A stretch of DNA of 64,000 nucleotides from Bacillota bacterium (lineage in GTDB: Bacteria > Bacillota > Clostridia > Lachnospirales > Lachnospiraceae): contig JAEWYQ010000088.1 of assembly GCA_023395555.1 (NCBI GenBank), forward strand, positions 62,001 to 126,000, given 5' to 3'. Below, one piece after another: positions 52,312-61,825 of this stretch. Positions within the stretch are counted from its first letter, which is position 1; every line of letters begins with the position of its first letter. Under the pieces are notes generated by a model. That model ran no database searches. It was not told where the DNA came from and saw only the letters and a list, made by a program, of their open reading frames with translations. The translations under genes and the position numbers were made by a program.

Positions 52312-53106
52312 TCAGTGTTTTAGAGCAGCAAGTTCTTCCCGGTATTGTTCCAATTTGCTTTTAAGTATAGTCAGTGTTTCCTCAGCAGAAACAACCATAT
52401 CACTATTCTTTAGATAGCTAATAAAACTGATAAAGGATTTTTTTATACTTAATTCATTAAAAACAAATTGCATAAGTCCTTTTTGCGGATGAATATAGAA
52501 AAAGACGAGCATATTCTCAACAAGAGAGAATATGATAAAATTGTTTGGTATTTCGATACGCTCAGTACGGATCAGGATAGTATGATAGGAGGAAGTGTCA
52601 GCCAGATTAACCATCCGTTCAATCAATGCCAACCGATCACAGGGTTCGAGCGGAGAATAGAAGTCTTCGGGTACTTCTTGAATCCTGCCGGTACGCCAAA
52701 ACTCATCAAGGCCGCTCAGAGTAAAATGGGAAGTATAGACATATCCATTTTTGATGGCATTAAAGTATAGATCACTTCTTGCAGCATACAAATCAACGAC
52801 CTCATCCTTGCTTGGAAAGGAATACATGTATTTATCATAAAAGTACCGGTCGGCGCAGAAGATAAGGCATGGTTGGGTAAAGATGGCAAAAGAAAAAGAG
52901 GGTATATTTTTAGTTAGATTTTCTTTCTCATAATGGGCTAATTCAAAGTATAGTTTAATAGGATCTTCTATCTTTATAAGGATGGAGCTGCATATGTTCC
53001 GAAGATTATGGAATTGTGTTTGGTACAGTGCATGAACAGCTGAATCCAAGTACAGAGTGGCATAGGATAAATCAGATGATAACATAGGACATATAGCCCA
53101 TGACAC
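52312..53106 (-). pseudogene. N-terminally deleted copy of the XRE-type regulator
   Basis: The 264-residue frame matches residues of about 247 to 500 of the full regulator at 56525-58066 almost line by line (DLSYATLYLD, QPCL.FCADRY, NGYVYT, LDEFWRTGRI, FYSPLEP, FVFNELSI.KSF). The HTH domain and central part are missing. Upstream of the junction the sequence matches the promoter and leader of the full gene (ATATAGCCCAT, CACCAGTATATAAAAAAT), so one internal deletion of roughly 760 bp fused the leader to the middle of the gene. A C-terminal fragment could still be made from the GTG at 53106. Confidence 0.85.
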
Positions 53107-53163
53107 CAGTATATAAAAAATGCCAAGAGATTACAATAGACTTTTATCTTATAGATAAATGTT

Positions 53164-53214
53164 TCATCACAATCATTATCACAGATTAAAAATTATGATT
53201 GGAAGGAATAAGAT
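53164..53214 (+). promoter_or_regulatory. ATCACA-type promoter A (upstream of the broken secreted-protein gene)
   Basis: ATCACA occurs at 53166-53171 and 53178-53183, 12 bp apart, followed by a TTAAAA box (53186-53191) and TAAGAT (53209-53214) at 17 bp. The layout matches promoters B, C and D. The -35 and -10 are weaker here, and the gene behind it is broken. Confidence 0.55.
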
Positions 53215-53656
53215 GTACAAAATATGCTTATTAAGTGTTTTCTATATCCTGTTTCAAGGGAAAGGTCGTAAGAATAGAAGCAGCTGAAAACTATGCCAAT
53301 ACAGTTACCTTTGATGTACAAGGGGAGAATGGCTGTAAATTCTTAAGTGCCCTTAATGAATATGAGGAAGAAAAACTCCACATATCAGCCAATATGCACT
53401 TTTGGATATCGATTCAACATTTGCAGGAACAATGCTGCAATACAATAAAGAAGAAAAGTGCATTTATGCAAGTGTTATGAGCCGTTATGAAAACGCGTCT
53501 GTTTATATTGTAAAAGACGGAGAAGTGGAGGTACATAATTTATACAGTTACGCCGTTCCATCGGAGGATGGTTTTATATCATACTATCAGTATAATGATA
53601 AAAATATTGATAAACAGGAATTTCAATCTCTAACCAGTGTCACGCAAATTAATTAA
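53213..53656 (+). pseudogene. Frameshifted remnant of a small protein gene
   Basis: Two overlapping frames continue each other. The first (from about 53235) reads KVVRIEAAENYANTVTFDVQ up to ISANMHF, and the second (from about 53400) continues with LDIDSTFAGTMLQYNKEEK to a stop at 53656. A frame change near the run CACTTTTGG (53398-53406) breaks the gene. Around 53213-53240 a further break is likely, since the ATG at 53213 opens a different frame. The product is not recognised. Confidence 0.55.
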
Positions 53657-53668
53657 TGTCTGACATCC
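53655..53668 (+). repeat. Diverged copy of the dispersed GTGCCTGACAC repeat
   Basis: AATGTCTGACATCC resembles GGTGCCTGACACC with the central TCTGACA kept and paired changes that preserve the palindrome ATGTC/GACAT. It lies at the stop codon of the remnant gene. Confidence 0.45.
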
Positions 53669-53676
53669 AAAATAAG

Positions 53677-53727
53677 TTATCACATTTGTTATCACAGTTT
53701 GAAATGAATATGTAATAGTGATAATAT
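53677..53727 (+). promoter_or_regulatory. ATCACA-type promoter B of the BIG2/YfaP-like protein gene
   Basis: TTATCACA repeats occur with ATCACA at 53679-53684 and 53691-53696, 12 bp apart, followed by TTGAAA (53699-53704) and a -10 near 53720-53727 (GATAAT or TAATAT). The 5' leader to the ATG at 53886 is about 155 bases and includes the palindrome GCAGATATCTGC (53787-53798) followed by a T7 run. Confidence 0.65.
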
Positions 53728-53885
53728 GGTGATTGTTGGATTTTGGGATAAGGTTCAGCAATCGATCATTTTCCGGATTTTCAAATGCAGATATCTGCTG
53801 CACATATTTTTTTATGGTTATTCTTGGAGTGTTGCCAACGAATAATAGAGCAAAAAATATATTTAAAGAAAAGGAGAAAAGCATT

Positions 53886-56441
53886 ATGAGACTCAAAGTA
53901 AAAATGCTTAAACGATCAATTGCATTTCTGGTCGTCTGCATGGTACTGGTGTCAACGCTATTGACGGCTCCGCCAACGACAGCTTTGGCAGCTAAGGCGC
54001 CTGCTATTTCAAAAACCTCCCGTACAATTTTGGTGGGTGATAAGTACGATTTTAACATTAATAACAAGATCAAGGGATCTACTTATTATTGGGAGTCGAG
54101 TAACAAGAAAGTTGCAACGGTCAATAAAAAGGGTGTTGTAGAGGGAATTAAAAAAGGAACAGCTACCATTAAATGTACGATTAAGACGCCCAAAACTTCG
54201 TACAAGGTTTCTGCAAAAGTTACAATCCGGGTACCTGCATCTAAATTCATCATTAATAATAAGATTACTGCTCTGTCCCTTGGGCAAACTTATGATTTGA
54301 ACAGATGGCTTTATCCTGGCAGTTCTAATGATTTAACAACCTGGAGCAGCAGTGATGCCAGTATTGCCAATCCCGATTCCAAGGGTGTTTTTAAAGCTCT
54401 TTCCCTGGGAGAGGTTACGATTAAGGGAACGACGGGAAGCAAGGCGACAGATAGCGTTACAATTCGTATTTTTGATGAAAACGGAACCGTTACCAACAGT
54501 GAGGATTTGTCGGTTGCACTCGGAAGTCCGATGCCTGTGATAACAATAAAAACAGAAGAAGAAATTAAGATTGTAATCCCTCAAGGTGATTACAGCCATC
54601 AGAAGTTAATTGTTGACGCTCCGAATGCTGATATCATCAACAATGGAAGCTTCCAGTCAGTTGATATACTGCAAATCAAAGCAAATACCTGGTATGAGCA
54701 GGCTGTAAAAAATGTTATAAATGTATCTGCTCCGAATGCCAGTATCCGCATTGAACGGAATGCCAGTGCGACATTAATCGTCGACGGGAAAAACAGCAAA
54801 ATCAATATTGTTAATAATGGAACCATTGAAGATTTGCAGATTAATACTGCTTCGCAGGTCAATATATCAGGAAGTTCTGCACAAAATATCCCGGTTACTG
54901 TGAATTCGGCAGGCGCCAGTATTAAAACAAGCGTGCCCATGGTGCTTAATTGCAATGCTATAGTTAATTTAGAGATCATGCCGGGAGCAGAAAATACGGT
55001 AGTGCATGTTGCCAGCAGTGATCTGATGCCAATTGTTACAGGGAGTGGTTCTATTACTGTTATAGTTGGTACGGGGGATACGGCGAGAAGTATTACAGTA
55101 AATACCAATAATAATTCTCAGAATTCAAGTTCAGGTCCCAGCAATCCCACTAATCCGGTAGATCCGGTTGACCCGGTTGACCCGGTAGATCCAGTAGACC
55201 CGGTAGATCCGGTAGATCCGGTAGACCCGGTAGATCCGACAGAATACGGAAGTATTCGGGGGCGTACATCAGTCGTTAGCGGAAGTGCGGTTAATCTGTC
55301 AGCAGTCTCAGGAGCCGCCATTTATGTTTTAAAATACGATGGGGATGTTATCTCAGCAGTTGAATCTATTATGACTAATCCGGATACGGTTCTTACTGTC
55401 TCTGATGAGAACGGTGATTACATGGTAGACAAACTGACCGTTGGTGATTATATTGTAGCAATTGTGAAAGAGGGTTATAAGGCTTTAGTGCAGCAAACCA
55501 GGGTTTCTGCGTCAGGAACTACAGTTGTCAATGGCCTGCTGATCCCTGTTACGGATGTTTCTGACACAAAAGGATTCGCTTCAGGCTCTTTCATAGATGC
55601 TGTTAGTGGAAATTTGGTGGCTTCCGACCTTCAATTTACTGTTAAGATCTATCGCGGCCATGATAATACATTGGGGAGCAATTATGTTACAGGAGGAACA
55701 GTCAGCGGATCCGCCTTTGCATTTGAGTTAGAGGAAGGGTATTATACGATCCAGGTGACGGATGAACGTACTCCGGTAGTTGGAGCAACCTATGCAACAT
55801 CTACGAAAAATATATTTGTGTTAGGAAATGCTACTGTTTCGGAACAGGATATATTTCTTACTACTCTGAAACAGGATGGGCAGGTGACCTTTGTACTTAC
55901 CTGGGGAGAATATCCGGCAGATTTAGATTCTCATTTATTAGGTCCGGTAGAAGGGAAAGATTACTTCCATCTTTATTATGCAGATCTGGACTATCCTACG
56001 GATATTGGTCATGATGATTTAGAGAATTTACATTTGCGTTTGGATTTAGATGATGTAACCTCCTTTGGACCGGAAACAACTTCGATTTATAAGTCGGTTC
56101 CTAACGGGATTTATTATTTCTATGTATACAACTATACAGGTAATCACCACGGTGATACCTTAGTAAAGTCAGGTGCAAAGGTAGTGGTTAACACCGCATC
56201 CGAAATGAGAACATATGATGTACCGTCAAGTCTTGGCACCGGTCTGGAACTCTCATGGCTGGTATGCTCTTATAATAGTGGTACGGGTGAGATAACAACC
56301 ATCAACAAATTATTTGAAGGTGATTATTTGTATACATATTTAGAAGAGCATGGTTTTAGCGTTGAGGATGATTTTGAGGAAGAAGATATGAATAGTAGGG
56401 CTATGTTTAGAGCATTACCGGGATCTAAGTTAAAGAAATAG
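53886..56441 (+). CDS. Large secreted protein: BIG2 domains, VDP repeat linker, YfaP-like domain
   Basis: The 851-residue protein has a signal peptide ([16 protein letters not shown], cut after about residue 36), two BIG2 Ig-like domains ([37 protein letters not shown]), a beta-helix-like region ([15 protein letters not shown] strands), a linker of about nine VDP triplets (55158-55238), a carboxypeptidase-regulatory-like fold ([19 protein letters not shown]) and a YfaP/DUF2135-like domain ([19 protein letters not shown]). It should be exported and surface-associated. ATG 53886 follows AAAGGAGAAAAGCATT; earlier in-frame codons lack signal features. Confidence 0.85.
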   Translation: MRLKVKMLKRSIAFLVVCMVLVSTLLTAPPTTALAAKAPAISKTSRTILVGDKYDFNINNKIKGSTYYWESSNKKVATVNKKGVVEGIKKGTATIKCTIKTPKTSYKVSAKVTIRVPASKFIINNKITALSLGQTYDLNRWLYPGSSNDLTTWSSSDASIANPDSKGVFKALSLGEVTIKGTTGSKATDSVTIRIFDENGTVTNSEDLSVALGSPMPVITIKTEEEIKIVIPQGDYSHQKLIVDAPNADIINNGSFQSVDILQIKANTWYEQAVKNVINVSAPNASIRIERNASATLIVDGKNSKINIVNNGTIEDLQINTASQVNISGSSAQNIPVTVNSAGASIKTSVPMVLNCNAIVNLEIMPGAENTVVHVASSDLMPIVTGSGSITVIVGTGDTARSITVNTNNNSQNSSSGPSNPTNPVDPVDPVDPVDPVDPVDPVDPVDPVDPTEYGSIRGRTSVVSGSAVNLSAVSGAAIYVLKYDGDVISAVESIMTNPDTVLTVSDENGDYMVDKLTVGDYIVAIVKEGYKALVQQTRVSASGTTVVNGLLIPVTDVSDTKGFASGSFIDAVSGNLVASDLQFTVKIYRGHDNTLGSNYVTGGTVSGSAFAFELEEGYYTIQVTDERTPVVGATYATSTKNIFVLGNATVSEQDIFLTTLKQDGQVTFVLTWGEYPADLDSHLLGPVEGKDYFHLYYADLDYPTDIGHDDLENLHLRLDLDDVTSFGPETTSIYKSVPNGIYYFYVYNYTGNHHGDTLVKSGAKVVVNTASEMRTYDVPSSLGTGLELSWLVCSYNSGTGEITTINKLFEGDYLYTYLEEHGFSVEDDFEEEDMNSRAMFRALPGSKLKK
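55158..55238 (+). repeat. 9-bp tandem repeat encoding Val-Asp-Pro
   Basis: Nine in-frame units of the type GTAGATCCG or GTTGACCCG follow each other. They form an acidic extended linker. Copy number could change without breaking the frame. Confidence 0.9.
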
Positions 56442-56477
56442 CTATTTGAGCTGAAGGGTTCCAGTTTTGGAATCGGA

Positions 56478-56522
56478 AAAAGATAGGCAGATACCTTTAA
56501 ATGGGTAATCTGCCTATCTTTT
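56478..56522. terminator. Bidirectional terminator between the secreted protein and the regulator
   Basis: AAAAGATAGGCAGAT (56478-56492) pairs perfectly with ATCTGCCTATCTTTT (56508-56522). A and T runs at the ends serve both strands. Confidence 0.92.
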
Positions 56523-56524
56523 CG

Positions 56525-58066
56525 CTAAAGTGCCTGACACCGAGTCGAAAGTGCAGCGAAGCCAGGGGTCTTGCTCTGGGCGGCTGTCTGGGCCAGTTCC
56601 TGCTGATATTGGCGCAGTTTCTCTCTTAAAAGCTGCAGTGTTTCCTCTGCAGGAATGACCATCTCGCTGTTTTTCAGGTAGCTTATAAAGCTGGAGAAGG
56701 ATTTTATAATACTTAATTCGTTAAAAACAAAATGCATAAAGCCTTTTTGCGGATGAATATAGAAAAAGATGAGCATATTTTCGACAAGAGCGGATATAAT
56801 AAAAGTATTCGGCACATCCATTTGATCCGGGTTGATTGCAATTGTTTGGAATGGGCTGCCGGCGGCCAGATCTATGATTCGTTCGATCAGGAGCAATCGG
56901 TCATCAGGTTCCAGAGGTGAGTAAAAATCATCCGGTAATTCATTGATTCTTCCGGTTCTCCAGAACTCATCAAGGCCCTCCAATGTAAAATAAGTGGTAT
57001 AGACATATCCGTTCTTGATTGCATCAAAATATAAAGTACTCCGGGCAGCATATAAATCAACAATCTCATTTTTACCCGGCATCGGATACATATATTTATC
57101 ATAGAGATATCTGTCGGCACAATATAAAAAGCAGGGCTGAGTGAAGAGGGAATAGGCAAAGGAGGGCGTATTCCTTCTTAAATTCTTCTGCTCATAATCA
57201 GCCAGCTGAAGAAATAAGGACATTGGATCCTCTATCTTGGTAACGATAGCCCTGCATAGATGCTGAAGATGAGTAAACTGTGCCTGATAAAGCGAATGAA
57301 CAGCGGGATCCAAATACAGCGTGGCATAGGATAAATCATAGGAGATACAGACGACTTTATCAGAGGTCAGTATCAGATATGGAAAAACCGAAGTATTATT
57401 TATATGGGAATCTACGTTATCGTAATAAACTGCGGGATTATAATTGCATCCTGACAGCATCAAGGGGAATATTTGTTTTAGGCACTGCAGATTGTAGAGC
57501 TGGTCGGGAGCGGCATCCGTATCCTGGTGCATACAAAAAACATGCTCTATGGGCAATGCCGGATTGCCATTACCGATGGTCAGGAGCAAATCCAGGAGGA
57601 AGGAGTACTCCGGCTGAATAATGAGCTTGATGAAACCGGAATTTGCAGAGCATTCTGTCTCTAAAACAGCTTTTATTACAGAATTGACATTATGTATACC
57701 GGTGATGGCGTTGGCGACAGAGGAAAAGGGGAATACATGATTATAACTGGTGTTATAAATGGGGACTGCAGGCTGATTTAATGTATTCACACTTTCCAAT
57801 ATCGTTTTGATATATTGATGTCTCTTGTAAACATCCTCTCCTATTCGTGCAATATGATACAGGTGAAGCAATTCTTCCCTTTGCATCGGAGAAAGGGTCA
57901 TGGCGTTTATGACCTTTTCGACAGCTTCCACATTGGCCGGCACATACTTGCCGGTCAGCATATGCTGGAGGGAGGTGCGTTCCATTCCACTGCTCTTGGA
58001 TAGGAAATGGATGGGAATGTTTTGCTCGGAAATGTGCTTTTTTAAGGTTTTTGAGAATTCACTCAT
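56525..58066 (-). CDS. XRE-type HTH regulator with large C-terminal domain
   Basis: The 513-residue protein starts MSEFSKTLKKHISEQNIPIH, with a Cro/C1-type helix-turn-helix (SKSSGMERTSLQHMLTGKYV, about residues 23-42). The remaining 440 residues have no signature I recognise and may sense a ligand or partner. It is divergent from the secreted-protein gene at 58329, with the ATCACA repeats between them, so it probably controls that promoter and perhaps its own. Its last residues (STRCQAL) are encoded by the dispersed repeat at 56529, absent from the paralog. ATG 58066 follows AAGGAGACAAGAGTT. Confidence 0.75.
   Translation of the reverse strand: MSEFSKTLKKHISEQNIPIHFLSKSSGMERTSLQHMLTGKYVPANVEAVEKVINAMTLSPMQREELLHLYHIARIGEDVYKRHQYIKTILESVNTLNQPAVPIYNTSYNHVFPFSSVANAITGIHNVNSVIKAVLETECSANSGFIKLIIQPEYSFLLDLLLTIGNGNPALPIEHVFCMHQDTDAAPDQLYNLQCLKQIFPLMLSGCNYNPAVYYDNVDSHINNTSVFPYLILTSDKVVCISYDLSYATLYLDPAVHSLYQAQFTHLQHLCRAIVTKIEDPMSLFLQLADYEQKNLRRNTPSFAYSLFTQPCFLYCADRYLYDKYMYPMPGKNEIVDLYAARSTLYFDAIKNGYVYTTYFTLEGLDEFWRTGRINELPDDFYSPLEPDDRLLLIERIIDLAAGSPFQTIAINPDQMDVPNTFIISALVENMLIFFYIHPQKGFMHFVFNELSIIKSFSSFISYLKNSEMVIPAEETLQLLREKLRQYQQELAQTAAQSKTPGFAALSTRCQAL
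56529..56541 (+). repeat. Dispersed GTGCCTGACACC repeat, copy within the regulator 3' end
   Basis: AGTGCCTGACACC differs from copy 1 by one base and supplies the final codons and frame end of the regulator gene on the minus strand. Confidence 0.7.
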
Positions 58067-58105
58067 AACTCTTGTCTCCTTAATACAGTAGTATTATGCC
58101 ATATA

Positions 58106-58118
58106 GGGCATATAGCCC
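58106..58118 (-). promoter_or_regulatory. Inverted repeat near the start of the regulator transcript
   Basis: GGGC-ATATA-GCCC is a compact inverted repeat just downstream of the predicted regulator promoter and is largely kept upstream of the deleted copy. It may be an operator for autoregulation or a short mRNA hairpin. Confidence 0.45.
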
Positions 58119-58126
58119 ATAACACC

Positions 58127-58155
58127 AGTATATAAAAAATACCAAGAGATTACAA
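58127..58155 (-). promoter_or_regulatory. Promoter of the regulator gene
   Basis: On the minus strand TTGTAA (58155-58150) and TATACT (58132-58127) are 17 bp apart. The same sequence is kept at 53107-53140 in front of the deleted copy. Confidence 0.65.
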
Positions 58156-58181
58156 TAGCATTCTATATAAATATAAATATT

Positions 58182-58232
58182 TTATCACATCTGTTATCAC
58201 AGATTGAAAGCTGTGATTGGAAAGAATATGAT
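58182..58232 (+). promoter_or_regulatory. ATCACA-type promoter C of the beta-helix secreted protein
   Basis: ATCACA at 58084-type spacing recurs here at 58184-58189 and 58196-58201, 12 bp apart. TTGAAA (58204-58209) follows at once, and TATGAT (58227-58232) lies 17 bp further. It is the clearest member of the set and faces away from the intact regulator. Confidence 0.7.
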
Positions 58233-58260
58233 ATACACAATATATAGAAACAGAATGGGG

Positions 58261-58307
58261 ATTTTATCGGTGTTATATAGCGTTTTTTGCGCATAAACCG
58301 ATAAAAT
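58261..58307 (+). promoter_or_regulatory. Leader hairpin next to the ribosome site
   Basis: ATTTTATCGGT (58261-58271) pairs perfectly with ACCGATAAAAT (58297-58307), with TTAT/ATAA and GCG/CGC pairs inside. It ends about ten bases before GGAGGTACAT and the ATG at 58329, so it may affect translation. Confidence 0.65.
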
Positions 58308-58328
58308 AAATATATAATGGAGGTACAT

Positions 58329-61298
58329 ATGAACAAGAGGATGCGAAAGTTAATTTCATGCTTTTTGCTGGTGAGTATGCTGGTAAGCCTGGTATCACAG
58401 ACCACCGTGGCATCAGCAGCAAAGGCAAAGTCTCCGGCTGCTTTAACTCGGGGACAGGTCTACAAAGTAATGAATGGGCTGCTCGGGGCGACAAAAGAAT
58501 CCCCCAATATGAAGAACATTAAGAACTATAAGGAAGGAGACGCTTATTATTCTGATCTATCAATCGGATATCAGGCGGGATATCTTGCGCCGGATAAGAA
58601 GATGAAGCTGGATAAGGCAAGCGAGAAGGCTTCTTATAATTATGTAGCTAATCTCTTATCAAAAATATTAAAAGAGCCCCAGTCAAAGCTGATCGGAAAG
58701 CATAGCAAAACGGACTTTGTAACAGCGGACGGGCTTAAAAAATATCTTGCCGAAGTGTTTCCAAACCGTATCACGAAAAATCTGTCCGATAAGACCTTGG
58801 AGGGTAATGCAATTATCACTAAGCCAAACCTTACCCTTAAGAACATCACGATTAAAGGAAATCTTGTAATCGGTGACGGTGTTGCAGATAAGGATGCAAT
58901 TCTGGATAATGTCAAAGTGACCGGAAAGCTGATTGTCCGCGGCGGTGGTGAGGATTCGATTAAAATAATCGGAAACTCCAGCATATCAGTTGTTGAGATT
59001 ATACAGGTTAATAATACGGTCAGAATCAAGGTGTCCGGCGATGCGGACGTACAGCTGGTGTACATAAGCGATGGATCGAATGATGTCATTCTGACCGGTC
59101 CCATGGGAACGGTTAATGTAACCGGCAGTGATATTAATGTGACCGCAGCAGAAGCCTCCATATCCAATGTTGTTCTGTCCGGCGCGAAGAATTCTTTTTC
59201 CGTATTGGATGGTACTGAGGTGGATCGTGTGGAGATACTGGACGGAGCACAGGATACGGGCGTAAACATCCAGGGCAGTGTAAATGAAGTGTTGGTAAAG
59301 GCAGAGAATTCTACTATCAACGTGGACAAAGCCGGAACAGTTCAGAATATCACAGCCATGAATACGGCCGAGGGTGTTAAAATGCAGGTATCTGGCACTG
59401 CGGTGGTAAAGAATATAACCAGTGATGCGCAGGGGACGATCATTGCAGGAGACGGTAAAGTAGAGAATGCTGTTTTAAATGGCAATGACAGTGAGATATC
59501 AACGGCTAATACCGTTGTAACGATAGGAAAGAACGCAACAGGGGTTAAGGATAGAGGAAACAGCGCGGTTACTCCTGAGCCTGTATCACCTCCTTCCTCT
59601 TCCGGCGGCTCAGAGTATCCAAGGCCAACTGAATCACCGAGACCGACAGCAACGCCGAGGCCGACAGCAACGCCGGGACCGACAGCAACACCGGGACCGA
59701 CAGCAACGCCTGGACCGACAGCAACGCCGAGACCGACAACAATGCCGACACCAACGGCAACCCCCATTCCGGATGATGATTATGCCTGGGATGACCGCTT
59801 TGAGACGGGGTATCCGATCATGACAATTGGAAGGCAGGATGGCGGTGCAAGCAATGTAAAAATTAAACTGAAGCTGAAAGAGGGCGTAGCCTCCCAGCAG
59901 GCTCCGGCGAGTATTTATTATGTTGTTGCTTCTGGTACAGGTACCATGCTGGCATCCAGTGAATCAATCATACATGGACACCTTGGTAAGGATTATGTAA
60001 ATGGGGATACAGTGGAGCATATGATCACGCCAGCGTCTGAAAATGGTGCTGTCAGGATTGGCGATAACTCTGAAATAGAGATACCCCTGAGAATGTATGC
60101 AACAGAAAAAAGTAAGTTGAGTGCATTCTTTGTGATCAAGACGAATGAAAAAACTTCTCCGGTTCCTTACCGGATTCAATTTGGAGAGGAGACCGGCTCC
60201 AGTTTTCTCGATCAATATCCGCCGAGCATTTATGGAACCTACTGGTCCAATCCGGAACTGACAGGGGACGGAACGATTCAAAGGAAACTTCGCATCTTTC
60301 TGAGTGAGGGACTGGACGAGCAGTCGCTTCCTGACATAAGTGCATTCACAACCACAGTATCGGGAGGAAGCATTGCGGTAAGCGGAGGCGTAATTGCTTT
60401 ATCCGTACACAATTATGAAAGAGAAACGGATGATTACGATGAGGACTGGCTTGAATTGACCTTAAGCTATGCAGAGGGGACGGATGTAAGCGATATAATC
60501 ATAACCTATACACAACCGAATCAGGGAGGGCTGCAGGATAGGGCGAACGTTCCTAATCGCATGGAGAGTTTTTCTTTATATCGTATCCTTCCTACGGATT
60601 CTTACGTGTTTGAAAATTGTAGGATTAAGGATGTACTATCTCTTGATATCGATAAGATTTATTTGTCCTCTGACAGAAAGTATATGACAATTCGCCTGTC
60701 CACCGGAATTATGAATAAAAGACAGGTCGTGGGGTTGTATGAGATATTCGTGGATGGAAACAAATTGCAGAATATTGGAGCTCGTTGGAATTATGAGTTC
60801 TTTGAACTTAACATCAAGAGTGATAGCGCAATAGAAAGAAAAGGCTCCTATAATATCACGATATCGAAAATAGACGGCAGTAAGATAATGGATTTTATAG
60901 GGCAGGAGTATGATGGGCTTGCAGGAGAAATAAGCAATGTGAAGGATGTTATTGTTAAAGCGGAAGACCCTGTACTGGATATCAACAACAAGACCCTGAG
61001 CTTAAAGCTTACAGCAGAGGATGATTTACGCGGCTATTCGGACAGCAGTTGCTTATACTGGTTGATTATCGATGGAGTATCCTATCGGTTAAGAGGCCGT
61101 ATAAGTCTGACGGGATATCAAGGCATAGGAAAAGAAATTATATTTGATGCTAACAGCTTATTTGATGTTGACCTCTCTGCTATTAAGGAGAGTTCAGAGA
61201 TAAAGCTGCGCTATGAACCTGTGAATTGGGCTAGAATAGAGGATATTACCGGAAAGCCATTAGATGGCTTTGAAATCCCTGTGACAGTAGTCAAGTAG
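58329..61298 (+). CDS. Large secreted beta-helix-like protein with Pro/Thr-rich linker
   Basis: The 989-residue protein has a signal peptide (LISCFLLVSMLVSLVSQTTV) and a helical S-layer-homology-like N-terminal domain (LTRGQVYKVMNGLLG, 40-150). A region of short parallel strands follows (ITIKGNLVIGDGVAD, LDNVKVTGKLIVRGGGED) as in beta-helix surface proteins, then a hexapeptide linker PRPTAT/PGPTAT (59620-59763). A 500-residue C-terminal part includes SYAEGTDVSDIIITYTQP-like Ig-type strands. It should be exported and possibly wall-bound; the partner or ligand is unknown. ATG follows ATGGAGGTACAT. It is divergent from the regulator. Confidence 0.82.
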   Translation: MNKRMRKLISCFLLVSMLVSLVSQTTVASAAKAKSPAALTRGQVYKVMNGLLGATKESPNMKNIKNYKEGDAYYSDLSIGYQAGYLAPDKKMKLDKASEKASYNYVANLLSKILKEPQSKLIGKHSKTDFVTADGLKKYLAEVFPNRITKNLSDKTLEGNAIITKPNLTLKNITIKGNLVIGDGVADKDAILDNVKVTGKLIVRGGGEDSIKIIGNSSISVVEIIQVNNTVRIKVSGDADVQLVYISDGSNDVILTGPMGTVNVTGSDINVTAAEASISNVVLSGAKNSFSVLDGTEVDRVEILDGAQDTGVNIQGSVNEVLVKAENSTINVDKAGTVQNITAMNTAEGVKMQVSGTAVVKNITSDAQGTIIAGDGKVENAVLNGNDSEISTANTVVTIGKNATGVKDRGNSAVTPEPVSPPSSSGGSEYPRPTESPRPTATPRPTATPGPTATPGPTATPGPTATPRPTTMPTPTATPIPDDDYAWDDRFETGYPIMTIGRQDGGASNVKIKLKLKEGVASQQAPASIYYVVASGTGTMLASSESIIHGHLGKDYVNGDTVEHMITPASENGAVRIGDNSEIEIPLRMYATEKSKLSAFFVIKTNEKTSPVPYRIQFGEETGSSFLDQYPPSIYGTYWSNPELTGDGTIQRKLRIFLSEGLDEQSLPDISAFTTTVSGGSIAVSGGVIALSVHNYERETDDYDEDWLELTLSYAEGTDVSDIIITYTQPNQGGLQDRANVPNRMESFSLYRILPTDSYVFENCRIKDVLSLDIDKIYLSSDRKYMTIRLSTGIMNKRQVVGLYEIFVDGNKLQNIGARWNYEFFELNIKSDSAIERKGSYNITISKIDGSKIMDFIGQEYDGLAGEISNVKDVIVKAEDPVLDINNKTLSLKLTAEDDLRGYSDSSCLYWLIIDGVSYRLRGRISLTGYQGIGKEIIFDANSLFDVDLSAIKESSEIKLRYEPVNWARIEDITGKPLDGFEIPVTVVK
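59620..59763 (+). repeat. 18-bp tandem repeat encoding Pro-Arg/Gly-Pro-Thr-Ala-Thr
   Basis: About seven units of the type CCGACAGCAACGCCGRGA keep the frame and encode a stiff Pro/Thr-rich linker between the beta-helix and the C-terminal part. Units differ at a few positions. Confidence 0.88.
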
Positions 61299-61301
61299 GA
61301 T

Positions 61302-61386
61302 ATATTCCCATAACATTTCCCCATGCAAATGCGATGGAAAATCTATTAAATGATTTTCATTGCATTTGCACGGGGGAATATTTTTT
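61302..61386. terminator. Large bidirectional terminator
   Basis: ATATTCCC near 61304 and CCCC-ATGCAAATGC pair with GCATTTGC-ACGGGGGAATAT, with GGAAAAT/ATTTTC inside, followed by six T at 61381-61386. It separates the secreted-protein gene from the remnant on the other strand. Confidence 0.85.
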
Positions 61387-61388
61387 GT

Positions 61389-61667
61389 TCAAAAATCGCG
61401 CTTCGCATATGCCTTTCGTGACAATGGATATGAAATTACGAGGATGAAGGCTGCCGCAGCCAATATGATTAAGGTTACCCACACCGTATTTGCAAACGAC
61501 CATTCAATGGCTGAAATTAACCATGTTTGAAATGCGCTGTTAAACGACCATACCATAATGAGTATGAACACCACTATGCTTGCTGTAATAATAGGGATAT
61601 AAAATCCAAGGGCTTTCCCTTTGGCATATCCGATTTTGAACAAGATCGGAAACATTGACAGGTTCAT
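61389..61667 (-). pseudogene. C-terminal remnant of an ABC-2 type permease
   Basis: The 92-residue frame reads MFPILFKIGYAKGKALGFYI, then two membrane helices (IITASIVVFILIMVWSF; VWVTLIILAAAAFILVISYP) and SRKAYAKRDF, like the last helices of ABC-2 permeases. No ATPase or upstream permease part is present; the sequence up to 61780 holds only a different-frame stretch. It could be expressed from its ATG after GAAGGGATGATTT, but is most likely debris. Confidence 0.6.
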
Positions 61668-61825
61668 AAATCATCCCTTCATGGATTAATCCATAAAAGC
61701 AGATAACCAGGGGTGTCCAGTCCTCTTGAAAATAGGGCTGGTCGAACATAACGCCTATGTGCAAAACCGGGGTATTGTTTGCACAAGTCTTTTATTTCAA
61801 TCGCATGTGTCATTGAATTGTTCCT

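Noticed and set aside
61540..61764. 74-codon minus frame overlapping the permease remnant
   Set aside because: It is in another frame, has no ribosome site and no resemblance to a protein.
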